A stretch of 64,000 nucleotides of DNA from Anisus vortex (taxonomy: Eukaryota; Mollusca; Gastropoda; Planorbidae). Below are positions 1 through 31,399 of this stretch, in pieces; within the stretch, counting starts at the first letter, position 1, and every line of letters begins with the position of its first letter. Where the stretch lies: positions 41,934,226 through 41,998,225 of the forward strand of contig OX421497.1 of assembly GCA_949126835.1 (NCBI GenBank). The letters run 5' to 3'. Under the pieces are notes generated by a model. The model had not been told where the DNA came from and did not search any database. It saw only the letters and a program-made list of their open reading frames with translations. A program made the position numbers and the translations under genes.

Positions 1-518
1 TTAACTGTCAGCTGTGTCTGTAAACGTTTAAAGTTAATAAAGTGTTAGCTATAAGTTGTACCAACAAACGTCAGCCGTCAGGTTACTTTCCAGTTCAATG
101 GATGCTACAAAAGCAGGCAATGTTCACATTTTTATATGCATATTCATATGCCATGATTACAATGGCGGCCTATATGATAGCACAAAAGAAGTATAAATCT
201 CTACTGATTCATCATGACGATGACGGATCGTTGTGTCGACTGTGATGTGTCCATTGACTGCATGGCTTTGTTAACTATATATGAGTATTGAAAATGTATG
301 AAACTTTATCATTTATGATTGGGTTTATGATTGAGTATGGGCTAAAATATTAATAAAACGTATTTTAAAATGAGAATGCTTTCCCTTGTCAACTTTTGTT
401 TATGGCAACCAGGTGGAAATGCGATTTTTATTAAGTATCAAAAAAATTCGACGAAAATTGTTAGATTAAAGGTAGGCCTATAATTATAACAGCAATAGCT
501 TTTGAGCTTCTCCCTTCT
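1..518. other. Intergenic or 5' flanking sequence, no gene identified
   Basis: A 67-codon frame (42-245, plus) contains an ATGGCGGCC start context at 162 that resembles a TISU core, but no family resemblance or splice structure supports coding. It might be an upstream exon or promoter of TPCN2 or of a gene to the left. Confidence 0.25.
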
Positions 519-1068
519 GGTAATTGTTTACCTGCGTTAGCCCACGAGTTTTGGGGTGTTAAAGCAACGATTTTGAAATATCCATGCCAAATTCGCACGA
601 ATCAAGTCATGAAATGTCTTGCAAATGATTTTTAGGCTTAGAAAAAATAAAAACAATATTATTAAACGCGATTTTTAGTTTTTTTCTATTCATTTAACAT
701 AAACAACGCCATTTTTTGTCATTTTTGTCTTGTGACTTCACAGGAGAAGAGTTACCAACCCTAACCTATAAAACTAACCGATACTAACCCATGCGCTACT
801 AAAATGAATGAAATTTTAATAGCGCTTGGTTAGTATCGGTTAGTTTATATAGGTTAGGGAAGGAAACCCCTTTTCGACAATGGCCGAAATAACGTTGTTT
901 TATGCTATATTAATAGTACAAAATCGCGAATAAAAATATTTTTTTCTAAGTCTAAATATCGTTTGCGAGACATTTAATGACTTGATTTGTCCGAATTTGG
1001 CATGGATCTTTAAAAATATTTCACAGAAAACCCAAAAACTCGTGGGCTAACGCAGGTAAACAATTACC
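519..1068. mobile_element. 550-bp foldback (palindromic) MITE
   Basis: The left end (from 519, GGTAATTGTTTACCTGCGTT) and the right end (to 1068) are inverted copies. The inversion continues inward through the AAATCGCG and TAACCGATACTAACC segments to a centre near 805. The whole element is therefore one imperfect hairpin. No target duplication is obvious. The pattern fits a non-autonomous foldback or TIR element; the family was not identified. Confidence 0.75.
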
Positions 1069-2266
1069 TCACTTCTTATTATATATCATGTTTAAATTTA
1101 GGCTTGATGATACATATAATATAATCCTAGTCCTAGTAGTAGCCTACGCTTATTTTAGCCGCTTTAGCCAATTTCCCAGAAAAAAAGGGGAGATGGGTGT
1201 TTAAAAAGTCTTTAATTTTTTTTTATATTATATTAACATGGATTTATTTATAAGGTAGGATCATATAATAGATAGAGATATCTATGGTAATTGGTAGGAT
1301 AAAGAAAAGTCTGCTTTGGGGTGTTGCCAGCTTCGTTTAAAACCATTGACTCTCATTGAGTTATAATAATTGTATAAAAGTCTTTAGGCTTTATTTAGTT
1401 TATAAAAGCGAGTTTTGGCTTTTTTTCATTATTATTTCGAATTTAAATTTCTTTTTTACTCGTTTGACACTTGTATTTACGTTTTATATATTTTAAAAAT
1501 AAATTAATATTTTCTATAAGAACATAAAGAAAATGGTTTTAAAGTCAATAAAAGAGAACTTAGTTTTCCCCCTCCTTTTCTATTCTTTGTGTACTGGCTA
1601 TTTTGACGTTTTAAAATAATATTAAATTACCATAAAAATATGCTCAATTTTTTGGTTTGGCTTTTTCTCCGACAAAACCTGACAACATTCAGAGGTCAGG
1701 GGAGACTATGGCCTTAAAACATTTGGATAAATAAAACAATAAAATAAAAATTTATTCTGTTCTGCTTCATACTTTTCTATAAAGTAAAGTGAAAATTTAA
1801 AAATATTTAAAAACTGTTAGTTTAAATATATAGATATTGCTGCCGTTATTCACTTATTGCTTACTTAATTTACTACAAACATTATTCATAATTTTTTTAA
1901 TGAATAGGTCAATAGGCCTCCTATAGTATAGTAGGGCCTACACTATACTATAATTATAACTATAACTATAACTATAGTCATATCCTATCCTATACTATAC
2001 TATACTAGTAACTAAATACTACTATACTGGCCTATACCTATACTATTCACTACTGACTATTGATTTTGATTGTCACTGATTAAACTGATTCAAGTGATTG
2101 TGGTTATTTTATTCCTTTTATTTATTCATTATTATTCATTAGGCCATTTAGTTTAAGTTTAGGCCTATTCATCAGGATATTGAATCTAATCTCTAATCAT
2201 CTAAATCAATGAACTTAAATCTAGTTAGGCCTACATAAAATTCATAAATCTACTCTCTAGTCTAGT
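1069..2266. other. Low-complexity AT-rich intergenic sequence
   Basis: No exon is recognised. Repeated CTATA/ACTATA words form a simple-sequence patch at 1920-2040. Confidence 0.5.
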
Positions 2267-2274
2267 CTCTAGCT

Positions 2275-2633
2275 CAGGGGTCGGGAACCCATGGCTCGCG
2301 AGCCAGATGTGGCTCTTTTGATGGCTGCATCTGGCTTGCAGACAAATGTTCGATTATTAAACAAATATTTTTTTTTACACTTTTTGATCTAGGTACATAT
2401 TATTTGCATATCAATATTTCATTCTACAAATGAGCTAAAATCTACTGCAGCTTAGCATCAGAAGAATTCAGAGACATAATTAATGTAAATGTACTTTTAG
2501 TGTTGAAATTACACAAAATGCACACATTTACTTTAATTTTTAGTTTTAAACATAATGTATGGCTCTCACAGAATTACTTTTCAAAATATGTGGTATCCAT
2601 GGCTCTCTAAGACGAAAAGGTTCACAACCCCTG
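2275..2633. mobile_element. hAT-like MITE with perfect 8-bp target duplication
   Basis: The ends are inverted: CAGGGGTCGGGAACCCATGG at the left, and CAGGGGTTGTGAACC on the opposite strand at the right. The element is flanked by identical CTCTAGCT at 2267-2274 and 2634-2641. An 8-bp duplication and CAGGGGT-type termini are hallmarks of hAT elements. It has no coding capacity. Confidence 0.85.
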
Positions 2634-2895
2634 CTCTAGCTATTATTTAAATATCTTTTATTACCCTAGGCGCTTTTCTTGTTTATAGACTAGGCCTAGG
2701 CTATAGATATAGAATAGAAGATTATTATTGGGGCCTGTGTTTATGATTTTGATAGTTTATCCCTGGTTTGTAACGGTTTCAGTCTAGGCCTAGCCTAGCC
2801 TTGCATTTTGAATGATTTTGATTAGATTCATAAAATGTTCATAAAAAGGAACTTTTACAAAACAAATGTAATAAGAATATAAAACTAAAATGTGA

Positions 2896-3062
2896 AGCCG
2901 GCTGGTCCAGCGGTTAGTTCACCGGACTGTCAACCAAAAACCAACTGACAGGCCGCGGGTTCGAGCCCTGCCACCGACGGATCCCTGTCGCCCTGCAGGA
3001 GTTTTGGGCCTAGTGGACGTAATAATCTTCTATCTAGAAGGAACGTCTGTAAACTTATAAGA
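2896..3062 (+). mobile_element. tRNA-derived SINE with LINE-type 3' tail
   Basis: The tRNA-like head has a B box (GGTTCGAGCC, near 2958). It is followed by a tail containing ATAATCTTCT and AAGGAACGTCTGTAAA. The same tail ends non-LTR copies at 3600-3660, 21115-21175 and 54548-54610, which suggests mobilisation by that LINE. Confidence 0.65.
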
Positions 3063-3069
3063 AAAAGAA

Positions 3070-3660
3070 AAATGCGATCTCACATTAGTGTGACATTAGT
3101 TAGGCCTATACTAGAATATGCAGTATCTGTATGGGACCCATCAGCTAAAAAAAACATTAAAAAATTAGAACAAATTAAAAAAAGAGCTGCAAGGTTCATA
3201 ACTATCGAATAGGCCTATTCCCAATTAACACTAATTTTAGTGTTAAACAAGTGTAAGAGTGACACTATTAGTCAAATCACTAAATAACCTAGAAACACTA
3301 GAGGACAGAAGGGCAAATAGTAAAGTAGTAATAACAATGCATAAGTCATAAGGCATTAAACTCTAATTTAGAAATGCAACCCCCAAAACAACCTGTTGCA
3401 AAGCTCAGATAAACATAATGACAAAAACACTTTCCTTATCCCTTATGTGAGAACAAATGCATATAAGTAGCCTACTCTTTCTTCCCAAGTGGCATTCAGG
3501 CATGGAATGGGTTGCCTGAACAAACCAGGAAAACCAGTAACTTAACATTATCATTTAAAACATTAAAATAAAAATGCAAGACTAGACTCGGACCACGGAT
3601 GAGCGTAGGACGCAATAATCTTCTTTATAGAATGAGCGTCGGTAATGTATAAGATAAGAT
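3070..3660 (+). mobile_element. Non-LTR retrotransposon 3' fragment (end of reverse transcriptase ORF)
   Basis: Broken frames read the typical C-terminal RT-ORF words: RPILEYAVSVWDPS, KKRAARF, NTRGQ and FPSGIQAWNGLPEQT. It ends in the ATAATCTTCTTTATAGAATG tail. It is 5' truncated with several frame breaks, so it is an inactive copy. Confidence 0.75.
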
Positions 3661-3973
3661 TAGCATAGTCTGGGTCTTAGGTTATATATATATATTTGCA
3701 TGTGGATTCAAGAATAAAGTAATAGGTACATGTCAGACAGAGTGTTCTTCAGTAAATTTTATAAATGTTTTGTTCACATGTGAGAAGATGTGCGATGTGG
3801 CCAGCCTGATTAAGAAATAACACTTTACTTTACAAAATTGAATATATTGTATAGGCCTAAATGAAAATACTAAATTAAAATGTTATTTTCCCTTGTTATT
3901 TTATAATTCATTGCATACTTTCTTTTGTAGGCTGTGTTTAAATTATTGCTGACCACACAAAATTAACCCAACC

Positions 3974-24907
<20,934 letters not shown>

Positions 24908-25030
24908 CAATTAGCCAAATTGGCAGCATCAAATAAATGACTACATTGCTTGACAAAAAGTTTTCCTATTTTAAAGTTAATATTTAAACATATTATTTTT
25001 TGTCAAACTAAATCAAAAACAGATCTTTTA

Positions 25031-25346
25031 AATAAAACCTGTAATGAGCTTAACACTTACAACCTGAAATGATTACAACAGTTACTAAATGTTGTCTTTC
25101 ACTTGACCATATATAATGCTTTAGACATTTATTCTAGTCTAATCATTTTTTGCACCTTTTTCTACAAAATTTTGTTACATGAAAAAATTCAATCATCCAA
25201 GAATCTTATTTTAGCACATTTGATTTTTGTAACACAATTTTTATTTGTATTTTTCTTTACTGGACAATGGTATTGCATGAGAAGTGTTTGCTTGTTACAA
25301 AATTTTTGGTATTATTATTATCTTATATTATCATATATATAATAAA
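25031..25346 (+). terminator. Candidate TPCN2 polyadenylation signals
   Basis: AATAAA occurs at 25031-25036 and again at 25341-25346 in AT-rich sequence after the TPCN2 stop. An earlier one at 24932-24937 is only 25 bases from the stop. The real cleavage site cannot be chosen from sequence alone. Confidence 0.4.
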
Positions 25347-25437
25347 ATTGTAATGTTTTACATTAAGATGATTCTGACAAAGTTTTTTTTGTTAATTTAG
25401 TAAAGAGAACATCTTGTTGATGTCTTGAGGTGCTCCA

Positions 25438-25737
25438 CAATGAAATGTTATGTGTATGTCTTGTAGACACTATATAACTATATTATATACACATCATTAA
25501 TGTTATGTGTATGTCTTGTAGACACTATATAACTGTATATAATATATACACATCATTAATGTTATGTGTATGTCTTGTAGACACTATATAACTGTATATA
25601 ATATATACACATCATTAATGTTATGTGTATGTCTTGTAGACACTATATAACTGTATATTATATACACATCATTAATGTTATGTCTATGTCTTGTAGACAC
25701 TATATAACTGTATATTATATACACATCATTATTTACA
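25438..25737. repeat. 57 to 59-bp minisatellite, 5 copies
   Basis: Unit AATGTTATGTGTATGTCTTG, TAGACACTATATAACTG, then TATA(TA)n and CACATCATT. Copy length varies by the number of TA steps. Confidence 0.9.
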
Positions 25738-26510
25738 CATATTATCTTCCTGTCTTTCTAGTTAATCATTCCATTGATAAAGCAACGTTATAGACTATTT
25801 ATTAGGCTTACATATGTTGACTATGTTTGATTGTATATATAAAACTAAATGTTTTGTGTAGTAAAATGTTCCTATAGAAAAGTAATCTCAGAGATGGGTT
25901 TTTGGACTTGTATGTTTCTTGTTGGTTTCTGTATTTTTTAACAACACAAGGTAACAGAAAGAATCTCTATAAATAAAAAATTGTAAATGACATTTTTTAA
26001 AATAATAATTACATAAAAGGTATTTATAAATAAAATTTTTACATGCTATAAGTTTCTAAAAGCTTATCATTATACAATCTTTTTTTCTAACATTATCTTT
26101 ATACAATGTACGTGCCTCAGTGCATACTTCATAAAATATTTGTTATATTTAAACTGTTGGCTGAAAATAATTACTTAATACATCTAATGATGAAGCTAAA
26201 CCATGTGCCCCTGTTCTATTTACCTTTTAAGGCTATGCTACACATTTTTTATGTTAGGATAAGGATGAAAGTATTTTTATTTCGGCCTAATCAAAATGTA
26301 AGCTTGTGATATGATAATGTATTATTCTATGACTTTTATCATTAACAGAGTGGTTCTTTTCTTCTTTTTTTTTACAGAGACATTTTTGCAGCATTTGTTG
26401 TGTTGTTAATTTAATTGTGCCAGTTTTTTATAGTGATGTTTACAGTAAATTTTACAGTAAACACTATTTATTGTACACTATTTGTTATTGGCTTCAGCTA
26501 GATCAGGGGT

Positions 26511-27173
26511 CAGCAACCTTTGGCATGCTTGCCGGACTTGGCAGATTAATTTTCAATGGCATCTGGGAGACCTCCACATAGGCAATTCAATTACCGTATA
26601 TACTCGCGTATAAGTCGCACTTTTTTTACAGAAAATTTCTACAAAAAGTAGGGGTGCGACTTATACACTAAAATATACACCCGACACTGCTTTTGAAAAG
26701 TTTGAAAAACATCACTACTCTGTCATAAAGTTTCCTACATAACCCCTATAGTCGATTGGAGTTGTGTATAATTATTAGGATATGCCTTTATTTGATTATG
26801 TTTGCATTATGCACGATGAAAACAATTTTTAAGGAAAGTTTCCAAATTAGGGTGAATATTTAGTAACTTTTATGTTTAAAAGGTATGCATTTTTAAGATA
26901 TTAAAAGGCAGTGTAACCCGGGAAGTCGGGGTGCGACTTATGCGAGGGTCAATGACAACATATAAGGAAAAAAATCTTAAACTAGGGGTGCGACTTATAC
27001 ACCTGTGCGACTTATACACCTGTGCGACTTATACACCTGTGCGACTTATACGCGAGTATATACGGTATTTTCCTACCACTACCAGAACAGGATGACTTTG
27101 AAGATGTTTGGCACGCTGAATGAATTAGAAATCTTACTTGGGCACACTATTATTAAAAGGTTGCATACCCCTG
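26511..27173. mobile_element. hAT-like MITE containing a second, nested MITE
   Basis: Outer termini are CAGGGGTCAGCAACCTTTGG at the left, and on the opposite strand CAGGGGTATGCAACCTTTT at the right. They are flanked by near-identical 8-mers (AGCTAGAT and ACCTAGAT). An independent element with its own long inverted ends is inserted inside (see 26592-27066). Confidence 0.75.
26592..27066. mobile_element. Nested MITE with perfect long terminal inverted repeats
   Basis: The left end TACCGTATATACTCGCGTAT followed by AAGTCGCAC is perfectly inverted at the right end, which finishes ATACGCGAGTATATACGGTA. Subterminal GTGCGACTTATACACCT words are repeated three times near the right end. No ORF. The superfamily is not named. 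Confidence 0.85.
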
Positions 27174-27649
27174 ACCTAGATAAAGGGTGAAATGTGGAGA
27201 CAGTACTTAAAAAATCATGAACAAATGTTGAATCTCTGGACAAATCATATCATTTATATTGTGTCAATTAAATACTCCAGAATAGTGCTGCTAGAGTCAA
27301 AACTAATCTTTGCCAATGTTTTCAAATCATTGTTTTTATATAAAGAACAAAAAAAGTTTAAAAAACACTTTTAAGTGGATGAATGAAAGTTGGCAATCTA
27401 CACCAACATTCTGATAATGTTGTTTGTGAATATAACAAGCAACTCCTGTAGAATTGTGTCAGTGATACCCTAATAACTCCTGACCTAACAGGGTTATGGA
27501 ATCTTTTGAGCTGTTTATTGTTATTAGTTTGTTTTTTATTTGCATGAAACTATTAGATCTAATTAAGACTTTTGTGTACTTTAGATTTTTAGATTAAACA
27601 ATTTCTTGAACTTTGAATGTGTAGAGTTTTTTTTATTTATTAAAGTTAA

Positions 27650-28040
27650 AGTATCCATTCAGACTAAATTGATTCTATAGGGTCGTTGAAGCAGCATTTA
27701 TATATTTTAAATTATAAAGATTACTACCAGTTATGTTGACAATTAGCATTTAGATTTTTCAGACTGCCTAGCAGTTAGATCAATTATTTACATAAGAAAA
27801 CCAAACTAGTTAAGAATTTAGTTTTAAGTATCCATTTCACACCAACTTGATCTATTCGGCCATTGTAGCAGCTTTTACAACTTTCCATGGCAAAGATCGT
27901 GTGCAAGCACAATGCCACAGCCACTGTTACTTTCTCTTAACTTGTGTTGGGTACCTTTCAGAGCTGGGTAGACTCGGTACAACCTACAGGCCTGTGGAAA
28001 ATCTTAGCCTCTACCAGGCTTTGAACTCGAGTGAATAATA
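27650..28040 (-). mobile_element. SINE, family A, possibly two overlapping copies
   Basis: A first piece (ATTCTATAGGGTCGTTGAAG, 27672) and a longer inverse copy (CCATGGCAAAGATCGTGTGC to CCAGGCTTTGAACTCGAG) lie in the same orientation. Located between TPCN2 and CSDE1. Confidence 0.6.
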
Positions 28041-28134
28041 TAGTATACAGAATACATTCTCAACATAATATATAAATTAAAATCTGATCAATGAATATAA
28101 AAAAGAAACAAATCATTTAAAAACCACAAATGTC

Positions 28135-31100
28135 TTTATTTTGTTGTTTTTTTTTGTAAGCATAAGTGGTTACAACTTAAAGTTTTTTGTTGTGAATAAA
28201 CAATTGGTGGTTGCCTTCTTAGTGAAATTGTTACAAAAGTGAAGCATTTTATTACTGTGCCATCAAAACCCCAGCAACTTTCAAGCCAGTATAACTTCAA
28301 ATGGAATCATTTGCAAATCCTTGTGCTGCTGCAATGTTCTCTCTACCACAACATGTACACACAGACACATGACTTTCAGGCTACAGCTCTCACAACATAA
28401 GCAAGCAGTAATGTCAACAAAACAAGAAAAAACTACAACCCACCCACACAGTTTTTTTGTAAACATCAGTTCCTTCACTCACACATCGCCTTAAGTACAC
28501 AACTTAAAATATAGTTCCAGACTCAGGAAGGAAGATTGAAAAAAAAATAGTGGTTTATCACAAAGCAATAAAAAAAAAAGAAAATGGAGTATTATAAAAC
28601 CATTTAAAGTCACTTTCTCCCACTCACAGAAAAGCATTCATTTCAAGAGTTTGTGAGAAAAGAAATTATTTCTTCTAAGCAGTAAACATCCTGACTTTAG
28701 GATCACTTCTGAAATAATTTCTTTGGTCACCATAGCAACAAGAGCACAAGGATCTTTTCGAAAAAAATTGTTCAATTGAAACAAGTGAACCAAAAAAAAA
28801 AACATGGGTAACAAAGAATGTTGTACCCCAATAAATGCAGAAAACTTCAACTGGATCAAATAAACAAGTGGTACAGTTCAATAAATAGAACTAAGGGAAG
28901 TCACTGTTTCTTTTTTTGTTATTTTCAGATCCCAAACTTATATTTAAACAACAAAAACAAAAAAATAGAACAACAAAAATTTATTTTTTTCACAACTCAA
29001 TACATCTAAGAGTTTGACACATTGAGTTTTGTCCCTTAGTTGCACTGTGTCAGGATCAAACTCTAATAAGAATATTATATGTTTCAAACTGTTAGCTTAC
29101 ATTTCAAAATGAATATTGCTTAAGACAGCTTTGAGGACAGCACTGAACCAAGAGACAAAAAAACCAACAAAATGAACAACACATGAGCTGCTAGGACAGA
29201 CACATGAAAAAACAACTCCAGGAACAAAGAGTCACATTGGATGCTAAGGTATATAATATGTATTAGTAGCTTGCCTGTCATAGTTGTTTCAACTGGAAAA
29301 ATATAAGTACATCTCGGTTTCTAATCAGCTACACACAATGTCTATTGGATTATAATTTCTACATGCAAAGGCACATGAGTGGGAAATGGCTGCGTCAATA
29401 AAGCAATGGAACAAAATGTTATTTTTTTTTATCCAACAAAATTTTACTATAAAAAAATATTGTTTAAATGATCTATAAATAATGTTTTCTTATTTTTTTA
29501 TGTAATTATTAAGGAAAGAAATGTTTTGCTGTAATTATCTTTTATATTACAGATGTTCCTTTTATAAAGAAGATTATTGTGTCCCAAGCAAAAAGTTTTG
29601 TTGTAATTATTAAAGAAAGAACTAGTTTTGTTGTCATTATTTTGGAAAGATCAAGTTTAGTTCAACTTCAGCTTGCCCGTGATCATGTACTTGTGCATAA
29701 AAAAGGGTTCCAGTTTTAACTTTACTAGGCTAAATGGGGGTTTAGAACACAGATATAGTTTGATTATTACTTTAAACTGGCCATGAAAGACTTTTGGGCA
29801 CAGAGGACTTGAGTACTGAACTAATTCACTAGTTTTACAGATCTATATATTTCATTAGCTTTTAAATTAAACTTATCCACAAAATATACAATATTATGAT
29901 TCACAATTCTGTCAAAGCTATCATAACCTTTCACAGAAAGTTTTTACAATATTCAAAACGTAAATTCAATTTTCTAGAGAGATCTTGGAGTAAAAAATAA
30001 ATTGTATACGTTTTCCAAATTTTTTTCCACATTATTTCAAGACTTGTTTTTATTTTATTTTGAGCCTTTAAAAAAAAAAAAGGTCCAGCATAGCTAAGTC
30101 AGAAGTTTGAAAAACCAGAGCAATTTGTATATACATCTTGAATACAAGTAGCATGAGATGACAGTATTGGAAGTTTGGGTTAGTAGAGACCATTTTTACT
30201 CTTACAGTAGAAGCTCTACACATATACACACACACTATTCTCCAAGGTCCAGTTACAACCACTAGTAAACCTTAATGAAATACAAAGAACTTGTTTGGTT
30301 AAAAAAAAAATGTCAACATTCCAACTATTCAAAACAACAACAAAAAAATTTTGTTAACAAACTTAACCTCCAATTAACAACACAAAATTTACTATTAACA
30401 TAACACACACACACAAAAATACTAAAAATTAAAAACAGGGAAGCAAATTTAAAACAGTAATACTTGAGAACAAAGTCTTTGAGAGACATTTTTTTATTAT
30501 TATTATTATTAATCCAAACAAAATGATTTCCAAAAAAAATGTTTTTATTTGTGTGTTTTCCTTAACCAACAGTTTTGACATGGAGAAAGACTCATTAAGA
30601 AAACAAACAGTTTCAAACAGAAATACAAGTAATAACCCAAACCTTAGGTTCATACATTTACCCTTAACACCACTGACAAGGCTAGAAACGTTTTCACCAA
30701 TCATCGTAAGTACCTCAAATGTCACAAACAAACAAACAAATAAACAAGTTTTATTTTTGTATTTTTTTTTTGTTTTAAGAAAGGCACTGCCATCTCTTGT
30801 CTTCATCAGAACTGATCATTTCAAAATACGGAGACACTAAAGGAAACAAAACAAAAAAAATAGGAGCTTCGCTGTACCCAATAGTGGACTAACTTTAAAA
30901 AAAAACTATAATGAAAAAAACAAATTGTAATCAAAACTTCTTAAATTGGCACCAAAAAAACTTTTTATAAGTCTGAAATGAAAAGTTAATAAAAACTTTT
31001 TTGTTGTTGTTTTTTTTGCATAGATAAGTTTTATGAATGCCTTTAGTTCAATGGTAGAAATAAATGAGGTGTTTATTTATGGAAATATTTTGTTTAAAAA

Positions 31101-31399
31101 AAAAAAAAAGAAGGAAAGTTTCTCCAGTAATGAAGGTGACAAACAATTTTTGTTTCTTTCAGAAATTCATTATTTAGAAAATGTTTAAAAGCAGTTTTGT
31201 TCATTTTGTCATGATACACGACACAAACATCCAGTCGAAGAAGTATTTTGTCAAAGTCAAACCCTTGTTCTTCTTTCTTTGTGAGACTCTTTATAAACTT
31301 TACTTGCTGAGACTCTTTAAAAACTTAAACCCACAAGTGTAGTAAAAAAAATATTTATAAAAAAAAAACCAAAATAAAATGAAGACTGCCAACAAATGT
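28135..31399 (-). other. CSDE1: Probable long 3' UTR of CSDE1
   Basis: About 3.2 kb downstream of the CSDE1 stop has no coding exon, no recognised SINE and no tandem array apart from T-runs, unlike the repeat-dense sequence on either side. Several minus-strand AATAAA signals occur; the most distal plausible one is at 28135-28140, just before a SINE (27650-28040). A long repeat-poor 3' UTR is the simplest explanation. There is a tRNA-like fragment inside CSDE1 itself at about 31827-31885, in the last intron. Confidence 0.4.

Larger units (their letters stand above)
24908..26490. other. TPCN2 3' UTR and flank, no further gene seen
   Basis: AT-rich sequence without recognisable coding exons. 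It includes the 25438-25737 minisatellite. Confidence 0.5.

Noticed and set aside
30429..30840. Open frames of 125 and 105 codons on opposite strands
   Set aside because: Low-complexity AT-rich sequence with poly-A/T runs in the likely CSDE1 3' UTR; no domain or splice support.
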